Shown here: positions 27,052 through 35,144 of the stretch, in pieces
How the letters are laid out: each line of letters starts with the position of its first letter
How positions within the stretch are numbered: the first letter of the stretch is position 1
Assembly (NCBI RefSeq): GCF_017743865.1
Contig: NZ_JAGHRJ010000005.1
Span: 62,001-126,000, forward strand
DNA: 64,000 bases
Reading direction: 5' to 3'
Source of the DNA: Labrenzia sp. R4_2
GTDB taxonomy: Bacteria; Pseudomonadota; Alphaproteobacteria; Rhizobiales; Stappiaceae
The notes under the pieces: model-generated
What the model saw: the letters and a program-made list of their open reading frames with translations, nothing else
Told to the model about the DNA's origin: nothing
The model's database searches: none
Position numbers and translations under genes: made by a program

Positions 27052-27729
27052 TCAGGATTGTTTTTCCGCCACCTTGTAGACGCGCGTATTCTTTATTTCG
27101 TTGTCCTCCAACTGACCGACAACTGGCACTTGGTATTCGGCCAGTTCTTTCAGCCGTTCCTTCGGCAGATAAGACCGGCCCGGATCACCGACATAAACCT
27201 CGATTCCGGCCTCAATCAGCGCGTCCAAGAATGTCATAACCTGATCGGCCATGTGCCGGTCGTAAAACACGTCCCCGCAAAACACGACCTCAACATCCGG
27301 AACGGAAGACTGTGTGATATCTCCCTCGGCGAACGTTGCCACCACGCCATTCAAGTCCGCGTTAATCCGGGATGCCGCGATGGCAAATGGGTCAATGTCG
27401 ACCCCGTGACAAGAGTCCGCACCTGCCATTTTTGCCGCAATGGCCACAAGACCAGACCCGCACGCAAAATCCAACACGCGCTTCTGATAAACCACTTCAG
27501 GGTGATCGAGCACATAGCGGGCAAGACCTTGACCTCCGGCCCAGGCAAACGCCCAGAAAGGAGGAGCAAGACCAAGCTCGCCAAGCTCCTCTTCAGTTTT
27601 TTGCCAAAGATCCATCGCCTCATCTGCAACGTGAAGAGAGATCTCTTCCGCATGCGGCACGGGCCGTATCCGGGTTTCTTCCCGGATAAACTTTTCGGGA
27701 TCGGTAATTCGGGCCAAAAGCGTTTCCAA
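27052..27729 (-). CDS. Class I SAM-dependent methyltransferase (ETFB lysine methyltransferase-like)
   Basis: A 225-residue cytoplasmic protein with a Rossmann SAM-binding motif [15 protein letters not shown] (about residues 84-98), the acidic loop [10 protein letters not shown] (about 109-118) and the motif IV region [10 protein letters not shown] (about 148-157). The preceding [20 protein letters not shown] is characteristic of the group that includes the ETF beta-subunit lysine methyltransferase, from memory. It is last in the YCII-EVE-methyltransferase operon, 15 bases after the EVE gene. Confidence 0.85.
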   Translation of the reverse strand: METLLARITDPEKFIREETRIRPVPHAEEISLHVADEAMDLWQKTEEELGELGLAPPFWAFAWAGGQGLARYVLDHPEVVYQKRVLDFACGSGLVAIAAKMAGADSCHGVDIDPFAIAASRINADLNGVVATFAEGDITQSSVPDVEVVFCGDVFYDRHMADQVMTFLDALIEAGIEVYVGDPGRSYLPKERLKELAEYQVPVVGQLEDNEIKNTRVYKVAEKQS

Positions 27730-27744
27730 AAACCGGGTGTCGGA

Positions 27745-28170
27745 TCAGGCTGGCTTGGACATTCCGCCCATTTCGCAGACGATCTTCCATTCCTCTTCCG
27801 TGACGGGCTGAACCGACAGACGCATGGAGGTCACCAGGGACATTTTTTCCAAACGCGGCTCCGCCTTGACCTGTGCAAGTGTCACCGGGTTCGGCATGTC
27901 GCACACGGCCTTGAAGTCCACGCATTCCCAACGTGGATCATCCGTTGTGGTGTCTGGATGGATCTCGCTGCATACCTCGACAACACCGACGACTTCCTTG
28001 CCGATATTGGAGTGATAAAAGAAGGCTTTATCGCCAATCTCCATGGAGCGCATATTGTTGCGCGCCTGATAATTGCGAATGCCGTCCCATTGTTCACCGG
28101 CATCGCCCTTGGCTTTTTGTTGCTCCCAAGACCACTTGTCCGGTTCGGATTTGATCAACCAGTACTGCAC
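27745..28170 (-). CDS. EVE domain protein
   Basis: A 141-residue single-domain protein of the EVE/PUA-like fold (Thy28 family), with the hallmark WLIKSEPDKWSW near the N-terminus, WDGIRNYQARNNMR (about 28-41) and FFYHSNIGKEVVGVVEV (about 50-66). EVE domains bind modified bases in nucleic acid. The start is GTG, immediately after the TAA of the YCII gene, so translation is coupled. This solitary EVE protein next to YCII is a housekeeping arrangement in alphaproteobacteria and not a defence module. Confidence 0.93.
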   Translation of the reverse strand: MQYWLIKSEPDKWSWEQQKAKGDAGEQWDGIRNYQARNNMRSMEIGDKAFFYHSNIGKEVVGVVEVCSEIHPDTTTDDPRWECVDFKAVCDMPNPVTLAQVKAEPRLEKMSLVTSMRLSVQPVTEEEWKIVCEMGGMSKPA

Positions 28171-28461
28171 TTATGCGTTCTCCGGGTTTTTCACGACCCA
28201 ATTCCAGGGCCGGATTTCAACGCTCTCAAACAATCCGGCTTTTGCGTACGGGTCTTCCTCGGAGATCGCAAGCGCTTCATCCCGGTTGGCCGCTTCAATC
28301 ACCACAAGGGACCCGGTCATGTTGCCATCATCATCCAGAAACGGCCCAGCTGCCTTCAGGCCATTTCCCATGCCTTTCAAGAAAGCAAGATGTGCTTCGC
28401 GGTTATCGAGACGTGTTTGCAGGGCACCGGGTTTGTCGGTGCAGATCAGGGCATAAAGCAT
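28171..28461 (-). CDS. YCII-related protein
   Basis: A 96-residue single-domain protein with the YciI ferredoxin-like fold: MLYALICTDKPGAL, NREAHLAFLKG (conserved His), GSLVVIEAANRDEAL and AISEEDPYAKAGLFESVEIRPW with the conserved Asp-Pro-Tyr. Family members may act as small lyases or hydrolases, but the reaction here is unknown. It starts the operon with the EVE and methyltransferase genes. Confidence 0.93.
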   Translation of the reverse strand: MLYALICTDKPGALQTRLDNREAHLAFLKGMGNGLKAAGPFLDDDGNMTGSLVVIEAANRDEALAISEEDPYAKAGLFESVEIRPWNWVVKNPENA

Positions 28462-28731
28462 TGACGGGTTCCCATTAGACAGAATGACGCTGAACCTAGT
28501 GCCCCACCGTCACAAACTCAATGCCGCCAGAGTGCCCAGCAGTACACTGCTACAGCAAAAACAGACGTTTCATTCCAATCACGATTGCATCGACGGAAGC
28601 CCGGCCGAAATCCAGAACTCCCGGTCGAAAAACCATCGTTTCTGAAAACTGCTCGACAAGCGGATTGTATGGGTGTTTCTTTGCGCTCCCGGCCATCATC
28701 TTTCTGCCGGGCGCTTTGAGATTGGATTTTC

Positions 28732-29934
28732 ATGTCTATTGGATTTGTGCGCTCGGCCATTGTGCTGGGCCTTTTGGCCGTTGTTGGTCCCTTCGCTATT
28801 GACCTTTATCTGCCGGCCATGCCGCAGATCGTGGCTGATCTGAACACGGACGATGCGGCCGTCCAGTTTACGTTCACCGTGTATTTCATCGCGTTTGGCT
28901 TGGCGCAGCTGATCTATGGCCCCCTTGCCGACCGATATGGCCGGCGCCTGCCAGTGTTTCTCGGCCTCGTTGTCTACATTATCGGATCCTTGATGTGCGC
29001 CTGGGCTGCTGATGTTGACGCCTTGACGCTCGGCCGCCTGGTTCAGGCGATTGGAGCAGGCGCGCCCATGGTGATTGTGCGCGCTGTTGTGCGCGATCTG
29101 CATACCGGGACCGAAGCAACCCGACTTATGGCGCTGGTCATGCTGGTCTTCAGCGTCTCGCCCATGCTGGCACCACTGGCTGGCAGTGTACTCATCACGT
29201 TTGGCAGCTGGCGGCTGATTTTCCTGACACTTGGCGTTCTGGCTTTCGCATCGATGGTGATGATCTTTTTCCAGCTTCCGGAAACACTGCCGCCCGAGCG
29301 GCGCAGCAAGATTGATGCAACCGCTCTGATTCGCAGCACGGTTTATCTCTTCGGTGACGCCCGCTTTTTGGGACTGACTTTGATTGGCGGGTTTGCATTG
29401 GCAAGCTTCTTTGTGTTCATCGCCGCTGCGCCGCTGGTTTACATGACCCAGTACGAGCTCACACCGACCGGTTTCAGCATCGTCTTTGCGATCAACGCGG
29501 TCGGTTTCTTTGCTTCGTCTCAGTTCGCCGCCCCGTTGGGCGAGCGCTTCGGCATGGCCCGTGTTGCCTTTGTGGGTGTGGGTGGTTTCACGGCGGCGAC
29601 AACGACACTGTTCATCCTGGTCTGGTCGGGAATAGACGGCCTGCCGGTCCTGATGGCGCTTTTGTTCGTCGCAAATTCGTTCCTGGGTCAGGTCATTGCT
29701 CCTGCCATGGTCATGGCCCTTGAAGACCATGGGGAACATGCAGGGATGGCGTCCTCGCTCGGCGGCACGCTGCAAATGGTGGCCGGCGGTGTGATGATCG
29801 GCCTCTGCACACCGTTCTTCGACCGGACGGCCTTGCCGCTAACAGGCGCGATCGCCGCCTGCGCCATCATCACTTTGGCGCTTGCGCTTATGACATTCCG
29901 GCCGGCACGCCGTGGAGACGCCCCGGCCGAATAA
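28732..29934 (+). CDS. Bcr/CflA family multidrug efflux transporter (MFS)
   Basis: A 400-residue inner-membrane transporter with twelve hydrophobic segments. The Bcr/CflA subgroup is indicated by DLYLPAMPQIVADL in helix 1, GPLADRYGRRLP as the inter-helix 2-3 motif A, and GAGAPMVIVRAVVRDLHTG in helix 4. It exports drugs or amino-acid derivatives using the proton gradient. It is transcribed alone and converges with arsC with only 6 bases between the stops, with no terminator apparent. Confidence 0.93.
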   Translation: MSIGFVRSAIVLGLLAVVGPFAIDLYLPAMPQIVADLNTDDAAVQFTFTVYFIAFGLAQLIYGPLADRYGRRLPVFLGLVVYIIGSLMCAWAADVDALTLGRLVQAIGAGAPMVIVRAVVRDLHTGTEATRLMALVMLVFSVSPMLAPLAGSVLITFGSWRLIFLTLGVLAFASMVMIFFQLPETLPPERRSKIDATALIRSTVYLFGDARFLGLTLIGGFALASFFVFIAAAPLVYMTQYELTPTGFSIVFAINAVGFFASSQFAAPLGERFGMARVAFVGVGGFTAATTTLFILVWSGIDGLPVLMALLFVANSFLGQVIAPAMVMALEDHGEHAGMASSLGGTLQMVAGGVMIGLCTPFFDRTALPLTGAIAACAIITLALALMTFRPARRGDAPAE

Positions 29935-29940
29935 CCTGGT

Positions 29941-30438
29941 TCAAGTAGCGCCGCCGATTTCGTCCAGCTTTTTCTGCAGGGACAATTTATCGAGCGACGT
30001 TAATGGCAAGCTTGTAAAAATCGAAATCCGGTTGCTCAACATCCGGAAAGCCTCGGCAAAAGCCAATTGCTGCTCGGTCTCGTTGCCCTCCACCGCTACA
30101 GGATCGGGCACACCCCAATGCGCACTCATCGGCTGCCCTGGCCAAACCGGGCAGCTTTCCTTGGCCGCATTGTCACAAACCGTAAAGACAAAATCCATTT
30201 CCGGGGCGTCCGGGGCCGCGAATTCGTCCCAGCTCTTTGAGCGGGCATCTTCAGTTTTATAATTCATCTTTCCAAGGAGTGCCAAAGCTTCCGGCCGCAC
30301 AGATCCAGAAGGCGTGGAGCCGGCAGAAAAGGCCTTGAAACGGCCCCGGCCGTCGCGGTTCAGGATCGCCTCGGCCATAATCGAGCGGGCGGAATTGCCC
30401 GTACACAGAAAGAGAACATTGTAGGCTTTATCTGACAT
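29941..30438 (-). CDS. arsC: Arsenate reductase, low-molecular-weight phosphatase type
   Basis: A 165-residue cytoplasmic protein with the phosphatase loop CTGNSARS (nucleophile Cys12, Arg18) and two later cysteines, Cys88 and Cys96 (in CDNAAKESC). These match the Cys10-Cys82-Cys89 relay of thioredoxin-coupled ArsC, with one extra residue between the last two. It reduces arsenate to arsenite. Its ATG overlaps the arsR stop (TAATG). No arsenite efflux gene (arsB or acr3) is adjacent, so export must be encoded elsewhere. Confidence 0.9.
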   Translation of the reverse strand: MSDKAYNVLFLCTGNSARSIMAEAILNRDGRGRFKAFSAGSTPSGSVRPEALALLGKMNYKTEDARSKSWDEFAAPDAPEMDFVFTVCDNAAKESCPVWPGQPMSAHWGVPDPVAVEGNETEQQLAFAEAFRMLSNRISIFTSLPLTSLDKLSLQKKLDEIGGAT

Positions 30439-30806
30439 TACAAACCTTCCCGATGGTCTTCATTTGACGTTGTCTCGGCTTGGCAGGTCACGATTTCCAT
30501 AACCTGCGCGCATAAATCAGGGTGGCCACCACAACAATCAGCCAGCAGAAACGTCAGAAGATCGCGCGTCCGGTCCATATTCGCGAAATAGCGGATGCTG
30601 CGGCCTTCCCGTTCGTTCTTCACGAGCCCTGCCTGAAGCAGAACGCTGAGATTTGCGGACATGGTGTTTTGCCGAACACCCAAAACCTCTCCAATTTCTC
30701 CCGAGCTCATCCCGTCCGGCCCGGCCTTGATCAAAAGACGGAAGACGTCCAATCGTGTTTTTTGGCTTAGAGCGCCGAAGGCCCCCAATGCGAAATTTAT
30801 ATCCAT
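30438..30806 (-). CDS. arsR: ArsR family metalloregulator with C-terminal cysteines
   Basis: A 122-residue winged-helix repressor. The recognition region is MSSGEIGEVLGVRQNTMSANLSVL (about residues 33-56). It lacks the CxC of E. coli ArsR in helix 3; instead Cys91, Cys92 and Cys99 (DCCGGHPDLC) form a C-terminal candidate As(III) site like that of the Acidithiobacillus ferrooxidans protein, with Cys108 beyond. It should repress arsRC until arsenite binds. No ribosome binding site precedes the ATG; the promoter spacing suggests a leaderless transcript (see operator entry). Confidence 0.9.
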   Translation of the reverse strand: MDINFALGAFGALSQKTRLDVFRLLIKAGPDGMSSGEIGEVLGVRQNTMSANLSVLLQAGLVKNEREGRSIRYFANMDRTRDLLTFLLADCCGGHPDLCAQVMEIVTCQAETTSNEDHREGL

Positions 30807-30826
30807 AAATCATGATATATTGATTT
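30807..30826. promoter_or_regulatory. Candidate ArsR operator and promoter
   Basis: AAATCA and TGATTT form a 6-base inverted repeat with 8 bases between, ending directly at the arsR start codon. On the minus strand TTGCCA-N18-TATCAT gives a sigma-70-like promoter whose start would fall at or next to the ATG. The palindrome covers the -10, as expected for steric repression. Confidence 0.55.
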
Positions 30827-31018
30827 GAAAGCAACTGGCAAGGCGTTTTGCAGGTTTGTTCGCCCCTGTCCCGGCAGCCCAATGTCGGAAAAATCGCTTG
30901 AGTAGATTGAAAAGAACTGATCCTCTCTCCGCATCGAGATCAATTCCAACAAACAGTCAAAGCGTTGATACCAAACGCATTGCTTCGACAGCAAAACAAA
31001 CAGTCGAAAGAAGCGCCG

Positions 31019-32158
31019 ATGTCAGAAGCAGATTTTTCCGTGACGGAATTTGAGGATCGCGCAGAAAGAGCTCAACGCTTGATGCGTGAACAGGGTTTCG
31101 ACGCGCTTCTGTTTACGACCGAAGCCGAGGTCCGGTATTTTACAGGGTTTCGGACGCTCTTCTGGCAGAGCCCGGCGCGGCCCTGGTTCTGTATACTTCC
31201 CCGAACCGGCAACCCCATCGCCGTCATCCCGCAAATCGGCGCGCATTTGATGGCTAGCACCTGGGTTGATGATATCCGAACATTTGCAGCGCCCCACCCC
31301 ACAGATGAGGGGGTCCGTCTCTTAAGCAATGCGCTCAAACCCTACGCGGTGGTCGGGATGCCGATGGGCCGCGAGAGTTCCCTGCGCATGCCGCTCATGG
31401 ATTTCGAAAGGGTCAAGGTCACCCTTCCGGGCACTGAATTCCGGAACGCCAGCGCGCTTGTCCAGTCGGTCCGCCATATCAAGTCGGAAGCAGAAATTGC
31501 GATCCACCGTGAGATCTGTCAGATCGCTTCGCGCAGCTTTGAAAGCGCGGCCAACCTGTTTCACGAAGGCCAAAGCCTGAAAAGCGCCTTTCGAAGGTTC
31601 AAGATTGATCTTCTGGAGCGCGGCGCAGACGATGTCCCGTATCTTGTCGGCGGCGCCGGTCCGGGCGGGTATGGCGATGTGATTTCGCCGCCCACCGACG
31701 CACCACTTCAAGCAGGCGATGTGCTCATGCTCGACACAGGCGCGGTTAAAAACGGCTACTTTTGCGACTTTGACAGGAATTATGGGATCGGGCATGCCAG
31801 CGATCCTGTCCGTCAAGCTCATCGCAAACTTGTCGAAGCGGTGCATGCCGCGGCCGCCATTGCCCGGCCCGGAAAGACCTGCGCGGATCTTTTCAATGCC
31901 ATGACCGATGTGCTTGGACAAGCAGACGGCGACGTCGGCCGGATGGGGCATGGCCTCGGCATTCAGCTGACGGAAACACCATCGCTCACTGCATTCGACA
32001 CAACCGTCCTTCAGGAGCGCATGGTTCTGACCCTGGAGCCCGGCATTGATCTTGGCGGTGGAAAGATGATGGTACACGAGGAAAACATCGTCATCCGTGA
32101 TGGAGCGCCGGAATTCCTGAGCACCCCGGCAGACCCGGAAATTCCGGTCATTCAATAA
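31019..32158 (+). CDS. M24 family metallopeptidase (Xaa-Pro aminopeptidase-like)
   Basis: A 379-residue cytoplasmic enzyme with a creatinase-type N-domain (about 15-150) and a pita-bread catalytic domain (about 160-370). All five metal ligands are visible: Asp in LMLDTGAV, Asp in FCDFDRN, His in GHGLGIQL, Glu in TLEPGIDL and Glu in HEENIVI. The family includes Xaa-Pro peptidases and hydrolases of ectoine or creatine-like amides, so peptide substrates are not certain. It is the first of two genes; the next encodes an Asp/Glu racemase-family protein 14 bases on. Confidence 0.88.
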   Translation: MSEADFSVTEFEDRAERAQRLMREQGFDALLFTTEAEVRYFTGFRTLFWQSPARPWFCILPRTGNPIAVIPQIGAHLMASTWVDDIRTFAAPHPTDEGVRLLSNALKPYAVVGMPMGRESSLRMPLMDFERVKVTLPGTEFRNASALVQSVRHIKSEAEIAIHREICQIASRSFESAANLFHEGQSLKSAFRRFKIDLLERGADDVPYLVGGAGPGGYGDVISPPTDAPLQAGDVLMLDTGAVKNGYFCDFDRNYGIGHASDPVRQAHRKLVEAVHAAAAIARPGKTCADLFNAMTDVLGQADGDVGRMGHGLGIQLTETPSLTAFDTTVLQERMVLTLEPGIDLGGGKMMVHEENIVIRDGAPEFLSTPADPEIPVIQ

Positions 32159-32172
32159 CAAGAGCGCACGAC

Positions 32173-32913
32173 ATGGACCTCAATTTCCAAACAGACAAAG
32201 GCCTTGCCCACAAAGCCGCCCTTGGGCTGATCGTTCTGCAGGCGGACGAGACGATCGAAAACGAATTTCGGCCTTTGTTCGACATCGACGGCGTGACCTT
32301 AAATCACACCCGCATCGAAAGCGCCCCGGAAGTCACCGCCGAAACCCTGATGCGGATGAAAACGCAGCTGACAGGGACTGCTGCCCTGCTCCCGAACGCC
32401 CGGGCGCTGGATGTCATCGGTTACGCATGCACATCCGCCTCGACCGTTATTGGCTCAGAAGAAGTTGCCAAAGCCGTTCAAAAGGCTCATCCAACCGCCA
32501 AAGTAACCAACCCGGCTGCAGCTGTGCTGGCCGCGCTTGAGCACTTGAACGCAAAAAAGATCGGGGTGGTCACGCCCTATATAGCCGAAGTTTCCGAAGC
32601 GGTTGTTTCTCTGCTTAAAGACAACGGTCTTTCCGTTGTGAAGCTGGGCTCGTTTGGCCAATCCGAAGAAGCCGTGGTCGCACGGATCGCACCGGATTCG
32701 GTGGAAGCAGCAATCTGTTCCGTCGGTGGAGCTTCGGACATCGAAGCCGTTTTTGCCTCCTGCACCAACTTGCGGACGTTCCCGGTGATCGAGGCCTGCG
32801 AAGCAAAACTCGGCAAACCGGTCATCAGTTCCAACTCGGCGCTTGCCTGGCACATGATGAAGCTGGCCGCGATTGAAACCAAAGGGCGCGGACCGGGCCG
32901 GCTGTTCGACTGA
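32173..32913 (+). CDS. Asp/Glu racemase superfamily protein (maleate isomerase/arylmalonate decarboxylase type)
   Basis: A 246-residue cytoplasmic protein. The first catalytic cysteine is in IGYACTSAST (about residue 80) and the second candidate position is in CSVGGASDIEAV (about 180), with PAAAVLAALEHL and IGVVTPYIAEV between, as in maleate cis-trans isomerase, arylmalonate decarboxylase and EutA proteins. It presumably works with the M24 enzyme encoded just upstream. The pairing of an M24 hydrolase and this family also occurs in ectoine degradation operons, but other ectoine genes are not present, so I do not assign that role. Confidence 0.85.
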   Translation: MDLNFQTDKGLAHKAALGLIVLQADETIENEFRPLFDIDGVTLNHTRIESAPEVTAETLMRMKTQLTGTAALLPNARALDVIGYACTSASTVIGSEEVAKAVQKAHPTAKVTNPAAAVLAALEHLNAKKIGVVTPYIAEVSEAVVSLLKDNGLSVVKLGSFGQSEEAVVARIAPDSVEAAICSVGGASDIEAVFASCTNLRTFPVIEACEAKLGKPVISSNSALAWHMMKLAAIETKGRGPGRLFD

Positions 32914-33286
32914 TCGAAGAAACCGTCGCCTTTCAGCAACAAACGAAAACCCAAAGGCCGGGTCTGGCCGCTTTGCGTATTGACTCTCAAGGTTTTCCGG
33001 GCAAAAAGAGCGCCGTCTCGAGTTTTGTCGAATGTGAGTTTCCGATGACCCGGCTGAAAGCCGACATTCTGGATATGATGTCTGAAGCCCTTGCCAGCGT
33101 GACCTTCATGCGCGGCGGGACGATGACGCCCGTCAAAACCACATTCAAGCACACGACAAAAACTACCAAGACCACCGCTTAAGGTGCCGCTCATCCCGCC
33201 TCCCCGGGGATGGGAGGCGCCAGGAAGCTGGCATGCCTGATGACCTGGGCAGCTGGTGAAGCGGGGAGACGGACAAGGACAGTCAA
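32914..33286 (+). other. Leader region of asd
   Basis: About 370 bases between the racemase-family gene and asd. It contains a possible 45-codon frame (annotated separately) and, 68-90 bases before asd, an 8-base GC stem CGCCTCCC/GGGAGGCG (33197-33219). That stem overlaps an alternative pairing ATCCC/GGGAT, so two exclusive hairpins are possible. No recognised riboswitch consensus was identified. Confidence 0.4.
33045..33182 (+). CDS. Possible small protein upstream of asd
   Basis: A 45-residue frame (MTRLKADILDMMSEALAS at the start, Lys/Thr-rich tail). The N-terminal half could be a helix. The ribosome binding site is weak. Kept at low confidence because it is the only sensible reading frame in this gap. 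Confidence 0.25.
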   Translation: MTRLKADILDMMSEALASVTFMRGGTMTPVKTTFKHTTKTTKTTA

Positions 33287-34321
33287 ATGGGTTTCAAGAT
33301 CGCAATTGCCGGGGCAACCGGAAACGTTGGCCGGGAGATGCTGGACATTCTCGCTGAGCGCGGCTTTCCGGCAGACGAAGTCGTCGCGCTGGCGTCCCGC
33401 CGCTCCCAAGGCACTGATATTTCTTTTGGCGACAAGACGCTGAAGGTCCAGGCGATGGAGAACTATGATTTCTCCGACACCGACATCTGCCTGATGTCCG
33501 CTGGCGGCACCATCTCCAAGGAATGGTCTCCGAGGATTGGTGCGAAGGGCTGCGTTGTGATCGACAATTCGTCCGCCTGGCGCTACGACGCGGACGTGCC
33601 ATTGATCGTTCCTGAAGTGAATGCCGATGCCATCACCGGCTTCACCAAGAAGAACATCATCGCCAACCCGAACTGCTCGACTGCGCAGCTCGTTGTTGCG
33701 CTGAAGCCGCTGCACGATCATGCCAAGATCAAGCGCGTTGTTGTCTCCACCTACCAGTCGGTCTCCGGTGGCGGCAAGGACGCCATGGAAGAGCTGTTCA
33801 ACCAGACCCGCGCCGTGTTTGTGAACGACCCGATCGAGCCGGAAAAATTCACCAAGCGGATCGCATTCAACGTCATTCCGCACATCGATGTCTTCATGGA
33901 AGACGGCTACACCAAGGAAGAATGGAAAGTGCTGGCCGAAACCAAGAAGATGCTTGATCCGGCCATCAAGGTGACCTGTACCGCGGTACGCGTCCCGGTC
34001 TTCATCGGCCACTCCGAAAGCGTCAACATCGAGTTTGAGAACGAGATCACGGCGGAAGAAGCCCGCAACATCCTGCGCGAAGCCCCGGGTTGCCTGGTCA
34101 TCGACAAGCACGAAGACGGCGGCTACATCACGCCGTATGAATCTGCCGGCGAAGACGCGACTTACATCTCTCGCATCCGCGAAGACGCAACCATCGAGAA
34201 CGGTCTCAACATGTGGGTCGTGTCCGACAACCTGCGCAAGGGCGCAGCGCTCAACACGGTGCAGATCGCCGAGGTTCTGGTGAACCGCGGCCTGATCACT
34301 CCGAAAAAGGCAGCAGCCTGA
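33287..34321 (+). CDS. asd: Aspartate-semialdehyde dehydrogenase
   Basis: A 344-residue cytoplasmic enzyme reducing aspartyl phosphate to aspartate semialdehyde for lysine, threonine, methionine and peptidoglycan diaminopimelate synthesis. The NADP-binding GATGNVGREML starts at residue 9, the nucleophile is Cys130 in NPNCSTAQ, and the catalytic histidine region is RVPVFIGHSESVN. AAGGAC precedes the ATG. A strong terminator follows at 34333-34360. Confidence 0.97.
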   Translation: MGFKIAIAGATGNVGREMLDILAERGFPADEVVALASRRSQGTDISFGDKTLKVQAMENYDFSDTDICLMSAGGTISKEWSPRIGAKGCVVIDNSSAWRYDADVPLIVPEVNADAITGFTKKNIIANPNCSTAQLVVALKPLHDHAKIKRVVVSTYQSVSGGGKDAMEELFNQTRAVFVNDPIEPEKFTKRIAFNVIPHIDVFMEDGYTKEEWKVLAETKKMLDPAIKVTCTAVRVPVFIGHSESVNIEFENEITAEEARNILREAPGCLVIDKHEDGGYITPYESAGEDATYISRIREDATIENGLNMWVVSDNLRKGAALNTVQIAEVLVNRGLITPKKAAA

Positions 34322-34332
34322 TCCTTATCAAG

Positions 34333-34360
34333 CGGGCGCCATTCGGCGCCCGTTTTTTTT
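34333..34360 (+). terminator. Intrinsic terminator of asd
   Basis: CGGGCGCC/GGCGCCCG (perfect 8-base stem, loop ATTC) followed by eight T, 11 bases after the asd stop. Confidence 0.95.
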
Positions 34361-34398
34361 GTCTAGCCAGCAATTTTCAAAACAAGGAGCCCGGCACG

Positions 34399-35139
34399 AT
34401 GCCCGAGGCTTTTTCCGGATCCTCTCAGGATTTCCTGACAAGCACACCCGATGCCCGGTTTACCGACTGGCTTGCCGCCCGCGCCGAACCGCACTGGAGT
34501 GCAGCCACCGGTCATGCCTTTACCCAAGCCATCGGCGACGGCAGCATGCCGGATGACGCCTATGTCCGGTATCTGATTGAAGACTATACCTTCATCACCG
34601 ATCTCGCTTCGACACTCGGATTTCTTGTCGCCAAAGCGCCCTCCATGCGCTCCAAGGCCCGCCTGTCTGGTTTTCTGGCTTTGCTGACATCGGAGGAAAA
34701 CGACTATTTCCTCCGCTCGTTTGAGGCGCTTGGCGTATCACCTTCCGTCTATGAAACAGCCGCTCAAGGTCCAGTGACCCGAGCGTTCGCGGAGCTGCTT
34801 CTCACCTCCTCCGGAAAGGGCACATATGCCGAGGGCCTGGCCTGCCTCCTGTGCGCGGAGTGGTCCTATCTGATCTGGGGGCTGCGCGAAGCGCAAAAGC
34901 CACGCCCGCAACACTTCTATCTCGCCGAATGGATCGATCTGCACGCGGTCGAGGGTTTTGAGAGTTTCGTCAACTGGATCCGCGAAGAGATGGATGCCGT
35001 TGGCAGCGCGCTTGGCGCAGATGAACAGGAGCGGCTGGCAGTGATCTTTACCCGCATGAGCATGCTTGAAACGGCGTTTTTTGACGCGGCCTGGACCGGC
35101 GAAGCAGCTCTCCCGGCTGATCTTGCCGCGCGGTCTTAA
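34399..35139 (+). CDS. TenA family protein
   Basis: A 246-residue, all-helical cytoplasmic protein of the TenA/THI-4 family. Helix features include YVRYLIEDYTFI (about residues 55-66) and the conserved late EWSYLIWG (about 153-160). TenA proteins hydrolyse aminopyrimidines in thiamine salvage; subgroups lacking the active cysteine have other roles, and I cannot confirm the active-site residues here. AAGGAG lies about 10 bases before the ATG at 34399, which decides the start. It is followed 5 bases later by the DMT exporter, so a two-gene operon is likely. Confidence 0.85.
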   Translation: MPEAFSGSSQDFLTSTPDARFTDWLAARAEPHWSAATGHAFTQAIGDGSMPDDAYVRYLIEDYTFITDLASTLGFLVAKAPSMRSKARLSGFLALLTSEENDYFLRSFEALGVSPSVYETAAQGPVTRAFAELLLTSSGKGTYAEGLACLLCAEWSYLIWGLREAQKPRPQHFYLAEWIDLHAVEGFESFVNWIREEMDAVGSALGADEQERLAVIFTRMSMLETAFFDAAWTGEAALPADLAARS

Positions 35140-35144
35140 AAAGA

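Noticed and set aside
27745..28170. EVE protein as part of a modified-DNA defence system
   Set aside because: It is a solitary EVE domain next to YCII and a methyltransferase of ordinary type; no nuclease, helicase or toxin gene nearby.
28696..29775. 359-codon minus-strand frame
   Set aside because: Opposite strand of the Bcr/CflA transporter; extremely His/Gln/Arg-rich, a shadow of hydrophobic codons.
31019..32913. Ectoine degradation genes doeA/eutA
   Set aside because: Family match only; no doeB, doeC, doeD or ectoine transporter nearby and specific sequence marks could not be confirmed.
33191..34111. 306-codon minus-strand frame
   Set aside because: Lies opposite asd, which has all catalytic motifs.
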